Assembly: GCA_036557785.1 (NCBI GenBank)
Contig: DATBGZ010000012.1
Location: 74,457 to 138,456 of the forward strand
From: DATBGZ01 sp036557785
GTDB taxonomy: Bacteria > Actinomycetota > Actinomycetes > Mycobacteriales > Micromonosporaceae
DNA length: 64,000 nucleotides
Direction of reading: 5' to 3'
In this document: in pieces, positions 15,950 through 25,453 of the stretch
Layout: the number at the start of each line of letters is the position of its first letter
Numbering within the stretch: the first letter of the stretch is position 1
Notes under the pieces: model-generated
The model's database searches: none
The model's input: only the letters and a program-made list of their open reading frames with translations
What the model was told of the DNA's origin: nothing
Position numbers and translations under genes: made by a program

Positions 15950-18064
15950 GTGCACCCGTGGGACCCGGCCACCGAGGCGGAGGCCGCGATGCGCGACGCA
16001 CTGGCCGCCGCGGACCAGGACCGCTACTTCCGTATCCTGTCCCGCTCCGACCTGCTCTTGCCGGTGTCGGCGGAAGCGCTGGCGGGTCGGGCGCCGATGG
16101 GTTGGGGTACCTGGACCACGGGAGAGCGGACCCATATCCTCGCCTTCACCTCGCCGGCCGCGCTCCGGCTGTGCCTCAACGAGCCGGGTGGCACGTACCG
16201 CTCGGTCGCGTTTCCCGCGCTCGCCACCGAGTGGCCCAACTACGAGTGGTGGCTCGCGATCAACCCGGGCCTGCCGATCGAGGCGTACCTGCCATCGTGG
16301 TTCATCGCCCAGATCGTGCGTGCCGGGGGTGAGGTGCGCCTGCCCGGGCGGACCGCCGGCGGGGCCCGGGCGCGCATGGCCACCAGCGACCTCGCCGCGG
16401 CGATCAGCGGGCGGATCAGGGCGACCGGCTCGAGCGGTGCGGCCGCCGCCCGTGCACGGCCACGCGACAGCCAGGCCCGGCGTCCAGAGCCCGCAGGTTA
16501 CGCGCGTGACGGATTCCCGCGGGACGGGCTGGGGCGCGAGGGCGGCCTCGGCCGGCGTCTGGACGAAGCCGGCTACCAGCGGGAGGACGTCGGTTACGCC
16601 CGTTCCCACACCGAGCCCGCGGGTACCTACCCGGGGTACGCGTCACCCGGCCTGGCCCCCACGAATCCGGCCGCCGCTTCGGTGCGACCACCCTTCGGAC
16701 GCGCCGCCCTACCGGCGCTGCCGGAGTCCCCGGAGCCTTACCGGGAGCCGGTCACCGCTCGGCTGGCCGCCCCGGGCGTCCCGCCCCCGGTGGAGACGGT
16801 CGATGCCGAGATCGTCAGCGCTGAGGGCGACGGCGGCTACGAGCCTGGCGCCTATCACGGCCCCGAACCATCGGCCTTCGGTCGGACGGCTGGCTACGGC
16901 GGCCCCCGCGACGAGTCGACCACGCGCTTCGCCGAGCGGGACCTCGGCGCCCGGCTGCGGGAGCAGCAGGCGTACGCGGGCGCGGCCGCGGGGCGGGCCG
17001 AGCCGTCGGCCGCGGAGCCGACGTCGTGGACACCGCGCCGCGCCGTGATCGAGGACGCGGAGATCGTCTCGCCAACCGAAGCATGGGCCGTGGGATTCGT
17101 CCCCGCGAATGAGACCGAGTCCGATCTGCTTGCGGCGGCGGAGACCAACAACACCGACTCGTTCCTCTCCACGCTGCTGCTGGCCCGCGTGATCCTGCCG
17201 GTGCCGATCTCGATGCCGCCCGGTTCGCGCCCCCGGGACAAGTACTTCCCGTGGCAGATCGAGGAGGCCGACGGCGAGCGGCTCATCGCGGTGTTCACCT
17301 CTCCCGAGCGCTTGGCGGACTACGGCGCGGAGCATTTCGGACCGGACATCAGCACGATGAGCATGCGTTTCATCGAGCTCATCGAGGCGTGGCCCAGCGA
17401 GCGGATCCAGTTCGCCATCAATCCGGGAACGCCCGTCGGCACCACGCTGCCCGGATCGCAGATCGTGGCCCTGGCGTCCTGGGCGGCTGAGGTGGGCCTG
17501 CGCGACGAGCCGGCCGGCGAGGTCGTCGTGGCCGCGCGCAAGCACGAGGCGAGCCTCGGCGTGGCCGGGGCACCCGCGGTCGGGGCATCGAAGGCGATCA
17601 TCATGCAGCGCACCGTTCCGCCGACCCAGGTCGCCTTCTACCTGGAGCGTGGGTATGACCGCGTCTCCGGCTTCGTCAACCGGGCGAGCGAGGTCTCGCA
17701 CCTCAAGTCGCCCCGCCTGCTCTACCGGGCGTTGGGGCTGCTCTACCAGGGCTCGCCGTTCGCCGAGGACGACACCGAGGTGCACGTGCTGCGCTGGGTG
17801 GCGCATCGCCCGGACCTCTACCGGCTGCCGTACGGCGGTCAGACCGAGGCGGCGATGCGCGCGATGCAGGGGTGGGTCATCGAGCGGGCACCCTTCCGGG
17901 GCAACGGTTTCGCTCCGGGCGACACCGACGTGGTCGCTGAGTTCAAAGTGGACAGTGCACGTCTGCCGCACGGGGCCCAGATGTGGCGCCTGGCCCGGGA
18001 CGGGAGCGAGGAGCTGCTGGCGAGCTTCGACGCGGACTCCGGTCGCTGGGTGAGGACGCCGTGA
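15950..18064 (+). CDS. Large protein with two SseB N-terminal-type domains
   Basis: A 704-residue cytoplasmic protein. Residues ~5-115 and ~370-520 look like two copies of the SseB N-terminal domain (compare HILAFTSPAALRLCLNEPGG with LIAVFTSPERLADYG, and NYEWWLAINPGLPIEAYLP with RIQFAINPGTPVGTTLPG). The region between (~125-365) is rich in Arg, Pro, Gly, Tyr and Ala and probably disordered. The C-terminal ~155 residues form a separate unrecognised domain. GTG 15950 is preferred for its AGGAGGG at 15934-15940; GTG 15944 is an alternative. SseB-domain proteins commonly accompany type VII genes in related actinobacteria, so a role as chaperone or effector is possible but unproven. Confidence 0.7.
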   Translation: MHPWDPATEAEAAMRDALAAADQDRYFRILSRSDLLLPVSAEALAGRAPMGWGTWTTGERTHILAFTSPAALRLCLNEPGGTYRSVAFPALATEWPNYEWWLAINPGLPIEAYLPSWFIAQIVRAGGEVRLPGRTAGGARARMATSDLAAAISGRIRATGSSGAAAARARPRDSQARRPEPAGYARDGFPRDGLGREGGLGRRLDEAGYQREDVGYARSHTEPAGTYPGYASPGLAPTNPAAASVRPPFGRAALPALPESPEPYREPVTARLAAPGVPPPVETVDAEIVSAEGDGGYEPGAYHGPEPSAFGRTAGYGGPRDESTTRFAERDLGARLREQQAYAGAAAGRAEPSAAEPTSWTPRRAVIEDAEIVSPTEAWAVGFVPANETESDLLAAAETNNTDSFLSTLLLARVILPVPISMPPGSRPRDKYFPWQIEEADGERLIAVFTSPERLADYGAEHFGPDISTMSMRFIELIEAWPSERIQFAINPGTPVGTTLPGSQIVALASWAAEVGLRDEPAGEVVVAARKHEASLGVAGAPAVGASKAIIMQRTVPPTQVAFYLERGYDRVSGFVNRASEVSHLKSPRLLYRALGLLYQGSPFAEDDTEVHVLRWVAHRPDLYRLPYGGQTEAAMRAMQGWVIERAPFRGNGFAPGDTDVVAEFKVDSARLPHGAQMWRLARDGSEELLASFDADSGRWVRTP

Positions 18065-18468
18065 ACGCGCCGCGTCCCCGGTCCCCGGGTGGGCCGGTAC
18101 CGAAGATCCGGGACGGCTACTTCGCCGACTGGCGTGGCGACGAGTACGAGTGCAGTCCGGACGGTGCCGACGTGCGCCTCTACCGGACCGATCCCGCGGA
18201 GGGCTTCATCGAGCTGCGGTCGGGGCGCTACGTCCGCGTGTTGCAGGCCGACCAGGTCGCGAACTTCTGCTACATCCGCACGACCTGCAAGTGGCGGGGC
18301 GAGCCATTCATCGTCCTCGGTGAGTCCGATGGCTGGCTGCGGCTGGAGTACACCGGCGGCAAGGCGCCCGTGGCGCAGGCGCTTGGCCTGGAGGAGTTCG
18401 ATTTCGGCGTCTTCCAGGGCTGGGCACCGGTGCCCGAGATCGAGGACCTCACCGAGATCCGCGTCTGA
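18061..18468 (+). CDS. Conserved hypothetical protein coupled to the SseB-domain gene
   Basis: A 135-residue soluble protein starting at a GTG that overlaps the preceding stop by four bases (GTGA), so it is translated together with the SseB-domain protein. No signal peptide, membrane helix or known catalytic motif is seen. The centre has many aromatic and charged residues (RDGYFADWRGDEYECSPDG), suggesting a small beta-rich fold. The tight coupling suggests a partner of the upstream protein, perhaps an immunity or chaperone function; this is inference only. Confidence 0.7.
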   Translation: MNAPRPRSPGGPVPKIRDGYFADWRGDEYECSPDGADVRLYRTDPAEGFIELRSGRYVRVLQADQVANFCYIRTTCKWRGEPFIVLGESDGWLRLEYTGGKAPVAQALGLEEFDFGVFQGWAPVPEIEDLTEIRV

Positions 18469-18484
18469 GCATCGCTTGGTGGGG

Positions 18485-19210
18485 TCACGCAACGGCGCCG
18501 GCGAGGTCGCGCAACTCGCCGGCGGCGTGCTCGGTCGCGGCAGCGCAGTGCCGCAGCCAGGAGCGCAGGCCGTCCGGGGTGCCGGTGGCGAAGGCATTGG
18601 CCGTACCGACGTACTCCGGCTCCCGGTCGCGGTGCCCGACCTCGGGGGCGATGAGACCGCGCGGATCGAAGCCCTCGGCCATGAGCGTGAGCCGGGCGGC
18701 CGCGCGAGCCAGAACGCCGTTGGGGCCAGCGAACGGGCGGATCGCCAGCAGCTCGCCGTGCACCACCGCGGCCCGCAACAGCGCCGGTTCGCCTGCTGGG
18801 CCGGCGATGAGTTCGCAGAGCAGATCCAGCCGTTGTGGCGAAGCCGATGGCCGGCCCAGTGATGGCTCGTCCACGAGGTCGCGCGCGGCGAGCAGATGCA
18901 GGCGGGCGAGCACCTGACGGGGCGCGGCGCTCCAGCGCTGCGCCAGGGTCGGCAGAGCCGCGCTCACCCGCAGGGCGCCCTGAAGGACAGGGTCGGTGAC
19001 CGTACCGGCCCGTACGTCCGCCAGCTCGTACGGGTGACCCTCCAGCGCCGCGGAGGCGACCGCGGCGCGCAACCCGACCTCCGCCACCAGGGGCCCGCCC
19101 GAGCGGCGCAGTGCCGGGTGGCGCAGCACGCTGTCGACGGCGGCGCGCGCCTCGTCCATGGCCCGCGCCACCTCGCGGAGCTGCAGCAGCGGGGTCAGCG
19201 CCGATGGCAT
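18485..19210 (-). CDS. Fic-like protein with degenerate active-site motif
   Basis: A 241-residue, mostly helical protein that keeps the overall Fic layout. An inhibitory-helix-like motif SAALEG lies near residues 53-58. The Fic loop at 158-169 reads RPFAGPNGVLAR against the canonical HPFxxGNGRxxR, so the catalytic His is Arg, the first Gly is Pro and the Arg after NG is Val. AMP transfer is therefore unlikely. I chose ATG 19210; ATG 19219 and longer open starts exist. It is divergently transcribed from acs, 151 bases away. A binding or regulatory role is possible. Confidence 0.7.
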   Translation of the reverse strand: MPSALTPLLQLREVARAMDEARAAVDSVLRHPALRRSGGPLVAEVGLRAAVASAALEGHPYELADVRAGTVTDPVLQGALRVSAALPTLAQRWSAAPRQVLARLHLLAARDLVDEPSLGRPSASPQRLDLLCELIAGPAGEPALLRAAVVHGELLAIRPFAGPNGVLARAAARLTLMAEGFDPRGLIAPEVGHRDREPEYVGTANAFATGTPDGLRSWLRHCAAATEHAAGELRDLAGAVA

Positions 19211-19361
19211 GGTCCCCATCCTGCCGTGCGCGATGCCCCTCTCCTGGCCCGCTCGCTCGACCGGGCCCGCGGCGGCGGTGGCGTATCGACCCGCGACCGC
19301 CGGCGAGGCTAGCCTGTCCACGAGTCCCTCGTCCCACTGAGCAACACAGGAGCGTGGTCGC

Positions 19362-21332
<1,971 letters not shown>

Positions 21333-21335
21333 CGC

Positions 21336-22259
21336 GTGGGCAGGAGAGTCGTCGACGAGTCAGCGGTGCTGATCGATGGGCCGTGGGCCCATCGCTTCGT
21401 TAGCGCCAACGGCACGCGGCTACACATCGCGGAGGCGGGGTCAGGGCCGCTGGTCCTGCTGCTGCATGGCTTCCCCGAGTTCTGGGCCGCCTGGCAGCAT
21501 CAGATCCCGGGTCTGGTCAGCGCCGGCTTCCGGGTGGCGGCCGTGGACCTGCGTGGTTACGGTGCGAGCGACAAGCCGCCGCGCGGGTATGACGGGTTCA
21601 CCGCGGCGGCCGATCTCGTGGGCCTCATCCGGGCTCTCGGGGAGAAGTCGGCCTCGCTGGTCGGGACCGGGTACGGCGGGCAGGTGGCCTGGGCAACCGC
21701 GAGTCTGCACCCCCGCAGCGTCGACCGGCTGGTCGTGCTCGCGGCCGCGCACCCGGCCCGGATGCACGCCAGCCTCCTCGCCGGCGACCGGCGCCAGTAC
21801 GCCGCCATGGGCCCGATGCTCGCGTTCCAGTTGCCGCGCTACGAACACCGCCTGACGCGTGCCGACGCGGCGATGGTCGAGGAGTACCTGCGCCGGTGGT
21901 CCGGGCCCCGGTGGGTGCAGAGCCAGGACTTCGCCGAGTACGTGCGCGCCTGCCGCACCGCGATGCGGATCCCGCAGACGGCGTTCTGCGCGATGGAGAC
22001 ATTCCGATGGGCGATGCGCAGCCTGATGCGGCTGCAGGGTGGCCGCTTCCGGGCGCACATGCGCGAGCCCATCATCACGCCGACCCTGCACCTGCACGGG
22101 GCGAGAGATCCGATCGTGCTGCCGTCGACGGCTCTGGGCTCCGGTCGGTACGTCATCGCTGCCTATGAATGGCGGTCGCTGCCCGATGTCGGCCACTTCC
22201 CGCATCGGGAGGCGCCCGAGCTCGTGACCGGCGAGATCATCCGCTGGATGAAGGAGTAG
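21336..22259 (+). CDS. Alpha/beta hydrolase-fold protein, epoxide hydrolase-like, without a nucleophile
   Basis: A 307-residue alpha/beta hydrolase related to epoxide hydrolases (LLHGFPEFWAAW oxyanion motif near residue 44; VDLRGYGASDKP). At the nucleophile elbow the sequence is VGTGYGGQVAW, where the usual Asp or Ser is Gly112. The late Asp (HGARDPIVLP) and His (DVGHFPHREAPE) are still present. It may be catalytically inactive or use another mechanism. GTG 21336 has GGAGGA at 21323-21328. The location after acs resembles the ephE neighbourhood of M. tuberculosis, from memory. A strong hairpin follows the gene. Confidence 0.85.
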   Translation: MGRRVVDESAVLIDGPWAHRFVSANGTRLHIAEAGSGPLVLLLHGFPEFWAAWQHQIPGLVSAGFRVAAVDLRGYGASDKPPRGYDGFTAAADLVGLIRALGEKSASLVGTGYGGQVAWATASLHPRSVDRLVVLAAAHPARMHASLLAGDRRQYAAMGPMLAFQLPRYEHRLTRADAAMVEEYLRRWSGPRWVQSQDFAEYVRACRTAMRIPQTAFCAMETFRWAMRSLMRLQGGRFRAHMREPIITPTLHLHGARDPIVLPSTALGSGRYVIAAYEWRSLPDVGHFPHREAPELVTGEIIRWMKE

Positions 22260-22307
22260 CCCCGCCGCTGCGCCCTGCGTCGCGGAAGTCCGCCTGGCTG
22301 ACAAGAG

Positions 22308-22335
22308 GACGGCGCCTTCTGACGAAGGCGCCGTC
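22308..22335 (+). terminator. Stem-loop terminator after the acs-hydrolase pair
   Basis: Perfect 12-bp arms GACGGCGCCTTC (22308-22319) and GAAGGCGCCGTC (22324-22335) with a TGAC loop, 48 bases past the hydrolase stop. There is no U-tract, as is usual for GC-rich actinobacterial terminators. Confidence 0.75.
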
Positions 22336-22681
22336 GTCAGTCACCGTCGGACCACGGCCTGCTGGCCCGACAAGTGCCACGTCCGACCGGGTTACCAGGC
22401 GTGCACCTGTTGCTGCGGCGGACTGGCATCGCAAGGACGTCGTCCGACCGCTCGCCTACCCGTGGCTGATCGCGCGTGGGTGCCCGGCGGCCGTGCGCGG
22501 CTACCAACCTGGAGTTCCCACCCGGGGATGTCCACCTCGGCATCGGCTGGTCGGTTCTGCTGGAAGGTATCTGCTGAGCCATTTCTACGCCGTCGGGCGC
22601 CGCAACGCGAGTCCTTCGGCGGGATCGGGGTCCTCCGGCCCCTGGTCGGGGACCTTGGCCCCGACGAGCTGGCCCTACGGC
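22336..22681. other. Non-coding stretch between hydrolase and HAD gene
   Basis: About 346 bases between the hairpin and the 3' end of the HAD-family gene. Open frames here run into the HAD gene as shadows and show no recognisable protein. I see no RNA gene, repeat or regulatory motif. Confidence 0.4.
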
Positions 22682-23536
22682 CTAGGAGGTCAGCGCCCGG
22701 GAAGCGGCCCGCGCCCGGCGGTGGCGTCCATAGATCGCCAGGCCGATCGCGAAACCGACACCGATCCCGATCGCGGCGGCCGCGACGGGCACGGCCGGGC
22801 GCTCGCGGAGGCGTCGCGACAACGGGATCGGATGGCGGAACTCCAGGACGGGCCAGCCGCGCTCCGACGCCACCCGACGCAGCCCACGGTCGGGGTTCAC
22901 GACCGTGGCGTGGCCGACGGTCTCGAGCAGGGGCACGTCGGAGACCGAGTCGGAGTACGCGTAGCAGCAGGCAAGGTCGTACTCCTGCCGCTGGGCGAGC
23001 TCGCGAGCGGCCTCGGCCTTTGTCGGTCCCGCCGCGTAGTACGCGACCTCGCCGGTGTAGCGGCCGTCCTTGACGACCATCCGGGTCGCGATGATGTTGC
23101 TGATGCCCAGTTGGTCGGCGATCGGACGCACCATCTCCTCGCCGGAGCTGGAGACCACCACGATGTCGCGGCCGGCTGCTCGGTGCTCGTCGATGAGCGC
23201 CGCCGCCTCGGCGTAGATGTACGGGCTGATCAGCTCGTGCAGCGTCTCGTGGACGATCTGGCTGACCTGGTCAACCCGCCAGCCCTTGCAGAGGTTGGCG
23301 ATGTGGTCGCGGATGCGGGCCATCTGCTGGTCGTCGGCGCCACCGAGGCGGTAGACCAGCTGCGCGTATGCCGCCTTGACCATTTCGCGGCGCGAGATCA
23401 GCCCGTCCCGGTAGAAGGGACGGCCGAAGGCGAGCGCGCTCGACTTGGCGATGATCGTCTTGTCGAGGTCGAAGAACGCGGCGCTGCGGACCACGGCGCG
23501 CAAGTCTAGTCGTGGCCGGGCGCCCGCTGTCACCAC
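22682..23536 (-). CDS. HAD-IB family phosphatase with C-terminal membrane helix
   Basis: A 284-residue haloacid dehalogenase-type hydrolase of subfamily IB (SerB-like). The first motif is FFDLDKTII (nucleophile Asp23, acid Asp25), motif II VVVSSSG is near residue 128, and motif III/IV is YSDSVSDVPLLE near residue 195. One hydrophobic helix near the C-terminus (AVPVAAAAIGIGVGFAIGLA) suggests membrane anchoring with a cytoplasmic active site. The GTG at 23536 is the first start; a later GTG just before the DxD motif is possible. A related gene stands next to ssd in other actinobacteria. The substrate is unknown; a phosphoserine or lipid phosphate is possible. Confidence 0.88.
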   Translation of the reverse strand: MVTAGARPRLDLRAVVRSAAFFDLDKTIIAKSSALAFGRPFYRDGLISRREMVKAAYAQLVYRLGGADDQQMARIRDHIANLCKGWRVDQVSQIVHETLHELISPYIYAEAAALIDEHRAAGRDIVVVSSSGEEMVRPIADQLGISNIIATRMVVKDGRYTGEVAYYAAGPTKAEAARELAQRQEYDLACCYAYSDSVSDVPLLETVGHATVVNPDRGLRRVASERGWPVLEFRHPIPLSRRLRERPAVPVAAAAIGIGVGFAIGLAIYGRHRRARAASRALTS

Positions 23537-23814
23537 CGTTTGTGCGTCGCGGCTGTCCGATCTGCGCTGGGGCCGATCATCCGCTGCGCACCGCCACGGA
23601 GTGTCGCGGGTACGACTTGCGCGGCGTGTTGTGGCGAGGCGACTCGACGCGGGCAGTCATGTCCGGCATTCTGTCTCCGGCAGCGCCCGAAGCCGAAGAA
23701 TCCTCGACAACCGCGGGGACCTTCCGGTCAGGGCGTGACATACAGACCCTCGGCGGTCGCACCCCCCCGTGACCGCTGGGTGGGACCGGCTCGACCCCCC
23801 GGAGCCGTTCCCCC

Positions 23815-23848
23815 GGCGACCCCCGTCACCCCCCGGACGGGGGTCGCC
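23815..23848. terminator. Long GC-rich stem-loop at the end of the nucleotidyltransferase remnant
   Basis: Arms GGCGACCCCCGTC (23815-23827) and GACGGGGGTCGCC (23836-23848) pair perfectly over 13 bp with an eight-base loop. On the plus strand a TCTTCCC stretch follows. It overlaps the 3' end of the minus-strand remnant and could stop transcription in either direction. Confidence 0.6.
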
Positions 23849-24116
23849 TCTTCCCTACCGCCAGCACCTCAACGGACGTATCAGTCAAGGGCCGCATGAA
23901 GGACGAGAAGTGCCCTTCAGGGTCTTTCGCGCTGCAGACCCGGTACCCGAGTTGAACGACCATGCTCTCTTCCAGGAAGTCGTCGGCCGTCAGCCCGAGC
24001 GAGCCGAGGCCGAATTCATCGAGCGCGGCCACGAGCCGGTTCGCGTTCTGTTCGTCGACCCAGACCCAGATGTCAAGATCCTTTGTGAACCGGGGATGGC
24101 GCGTTCTGGAGTTCAC
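23826..24116 (-). pseudogene. Truncated nucleotidyltransferase-like remnant
   Basis: A 96-residue frame that begins HPRFTKDLDIWV, followed by a segment of the type RLVAALDEFGLGSLGLTADDF. This matches the middle of small nucleotidyltransferases of the AbiEii/MNT type, which keep the DxD in KDLDIW. The expected N-terminal GG(H/Y)A segment is missing, and after VVQLGY the sequence leaves the family, so both ends seem lost. The GTG start overlaps the TGA of a 26-residue frame (24113-24193), which may be the tail of a lost partner gene. It lies in an 800-base region otherwise without genes and is probably the relic of an acquired toxin-antitoxin-like unit. Confidence 0.5.
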
Positions 24117-24275
24117 CGCACGGCGACCAACTCCGCCAGCGCGACGAGCGGTGCGTCGGCATCCAAGTAACGGTCGCGGATGGGGCGTCGCATGACCGTC
24201 TCATGCCGCAGGGGGCGCTCGCCGGCGCTGCCGTGACGTTTCTCGCAGGTCAGGGCGGGTAAGGACCGCGCCCCG

Positions 24276-24303
24276 TTATCCACAGCCCCCCGGGTTGTCC
24301 ACA
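24276..24303 (+). promoter_or_regulatory. Pair of DnaA boxes upstream of ssd
   Basis: Two direct 9-mers, TTATCCACA (24276-24284) and TTGTCCACA (24295-24303), lie 19 bases apart start to start. Both match DnaA-box consensus forms; TTGTCCACA is the preferred actinobacterial form. They end 37 bases before the ssd start, where a promoter would be expected, so DnaA could regulate the ssd-tad operon or be titrated here. Confidence 0.6.
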
Positions 24304-24340
24304 GATTCAGCGGCACCGCTGGCGGGAGCGCCGGGGCGGG

Positions 24341-25453
24341 GTGAGCGTGGTTGCGGCGCCGCTGGGGGTGGCGCCGGACACGGGGGTCGGGGTGAGTCGT
24401 GAACTGTCGGGTGGCGCGTCCGGTCGGGGGCGCCCGCTTGTCGTGACCAGCGACGAGGAACTGCTCGACGAGTTGCTGCACGTGGCCGCTGCCGTAGCGG
24501 TCGAGGTCACCGTCGCGGCGGATGCCCTCGCGGCCGAGCACTGGTGGGCCAGCGCCCCGCTCGTGGTCGTCGGTGCCGACCAGTTGGCGGGGCTGTCGCG
24601 AGGCCGGTTGCCGGCGCGCATGGGCGTGCTGGTCGTGACCAGTCGCGGCGGCGTGGAGGGTGGCGTGCCCTGGCCCGCTGCGCAGGCGCTGGGCGCCGAG
24701 CACGTGGTGCTGCTGCCGGAGGCGAGGACATGGCTGGGCGGCCGTTTCGCCGAGCACGCCGCCGTCGCGACCGGACCGCGCATGCGGGCCGCCGTGGTGG
24801 CATTCGTCGCGGGCAGCGGCGGGTCGCCGAGTGCCGATGTCGCTGTGGCGTTGGCGCTCGCCGCTCGTCGGCAGGGCAGTGCCACCCTGCTGGTGGGCCG
24901 CCGCGTGTCGGCCGACGCCCTCGCCGACGGGGGAGGGTCCCTCCGGGCGCCGGCTCGGATCGGCGGCGGCAGTCTCGTGGTGCTCTCCGTTGACCGGGCC
25001 GCGCCGGCTGGGGCGGCGCCCGCGGCGATGGCGGCAGCGCTGCACGCGGGGCGAGAGGGCCGTGACCTGGTAGTCGCGGACCTCGGTTATGGCCTCGATG
25101 AGGCGTCCCTGCTGGCGCTGACCTGCGCCGACCGCGCCTACCTGGTGGTCGTCGCTGAGGTCCGGGCCTGCGCCTGCGCGTCCCGCGTGGTCGCCGCCGT
25201 CCGGCGGCACTGTCCCGACCTGGCCCTGCTTGTGCGATCAACCGGGCCCCGGGGCCTGCGTCCCGCCGAGGTCGCGACCGCGCTCGGGCTTCGGCTGGCC
25301 GGGGTCCTGCCGGTGCAGACACCCCTGGAGCAGGGCGACCAGGCCGGACCCGTGTCCCGGCTCGGGCGCACGATCCTCGCCGGGCTCGGCCTGCACGTCG
25401 GCGCGGCCCCTGAGCCCGGCCCGATGGTCGACGGGCAGCGGGTGACGCCGTGA
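24341..25453 (+). CDS. ssd: Septum-site-determining / CpaE-like protein (Ssd)
   Basis: A 370-residue member of the actinobacterial CpaE/TadZ-like family, MinD-related, that heads Tad pilus clusters; the M. tuberculosis homologue influences septum formation. The N-terminal ~140 residues form a receiver-like domain (PLVVVGADQLAGLSRG; HVVLLPEA). The P-loop position near residue 152 reads VAGSGGSPSADVAVALA, which lacks the Lys and Ser/Thr of a Walker A site, so ATP binding is doubtful. It starts at GTG 24341 and overlaps tadA by GTGA. Two DnaA boxes precede it. Confidence 0.82.
   Translation: MSVVAAPLGVAPDTGVGVSRELSGGASGRGRPLVVTSDEELLDELLHVAAAVAVEVTVAADALAAEHWWASAPLVVVGADQLAGLSRGRLPARMGVLVVTSRGGVEGGVPWPAAQALGAEHVVLLPEARTWLGGRFAEHAAVATGPRMRAAVVAFVAGSGGSPSADVAVALALAARRQGSATLLVGRRVSADALADGGGSLRAPARIGGGSLVVLSVDRAAPAGAAPAAMAAALHAGREGRDLVVADLGYGLDEASLLALTCADRAYLVVVAEVRACACASRVVAAVRRHCPDLALLVRSTGPRGLRPAEVATALGLRLAGVLPVQTPLEQGDQAGPVSRLGRTILAGLGLHVGAAPEPGPMVDGQRVTP

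Noticed and set aside
23512..23772. Possible 86-residue protein with a CPIC motif
   Set aside because: It overlaps the start of the HAD gene, has no ribosome-binding site, and its composition after residue 40 looks non-coding.
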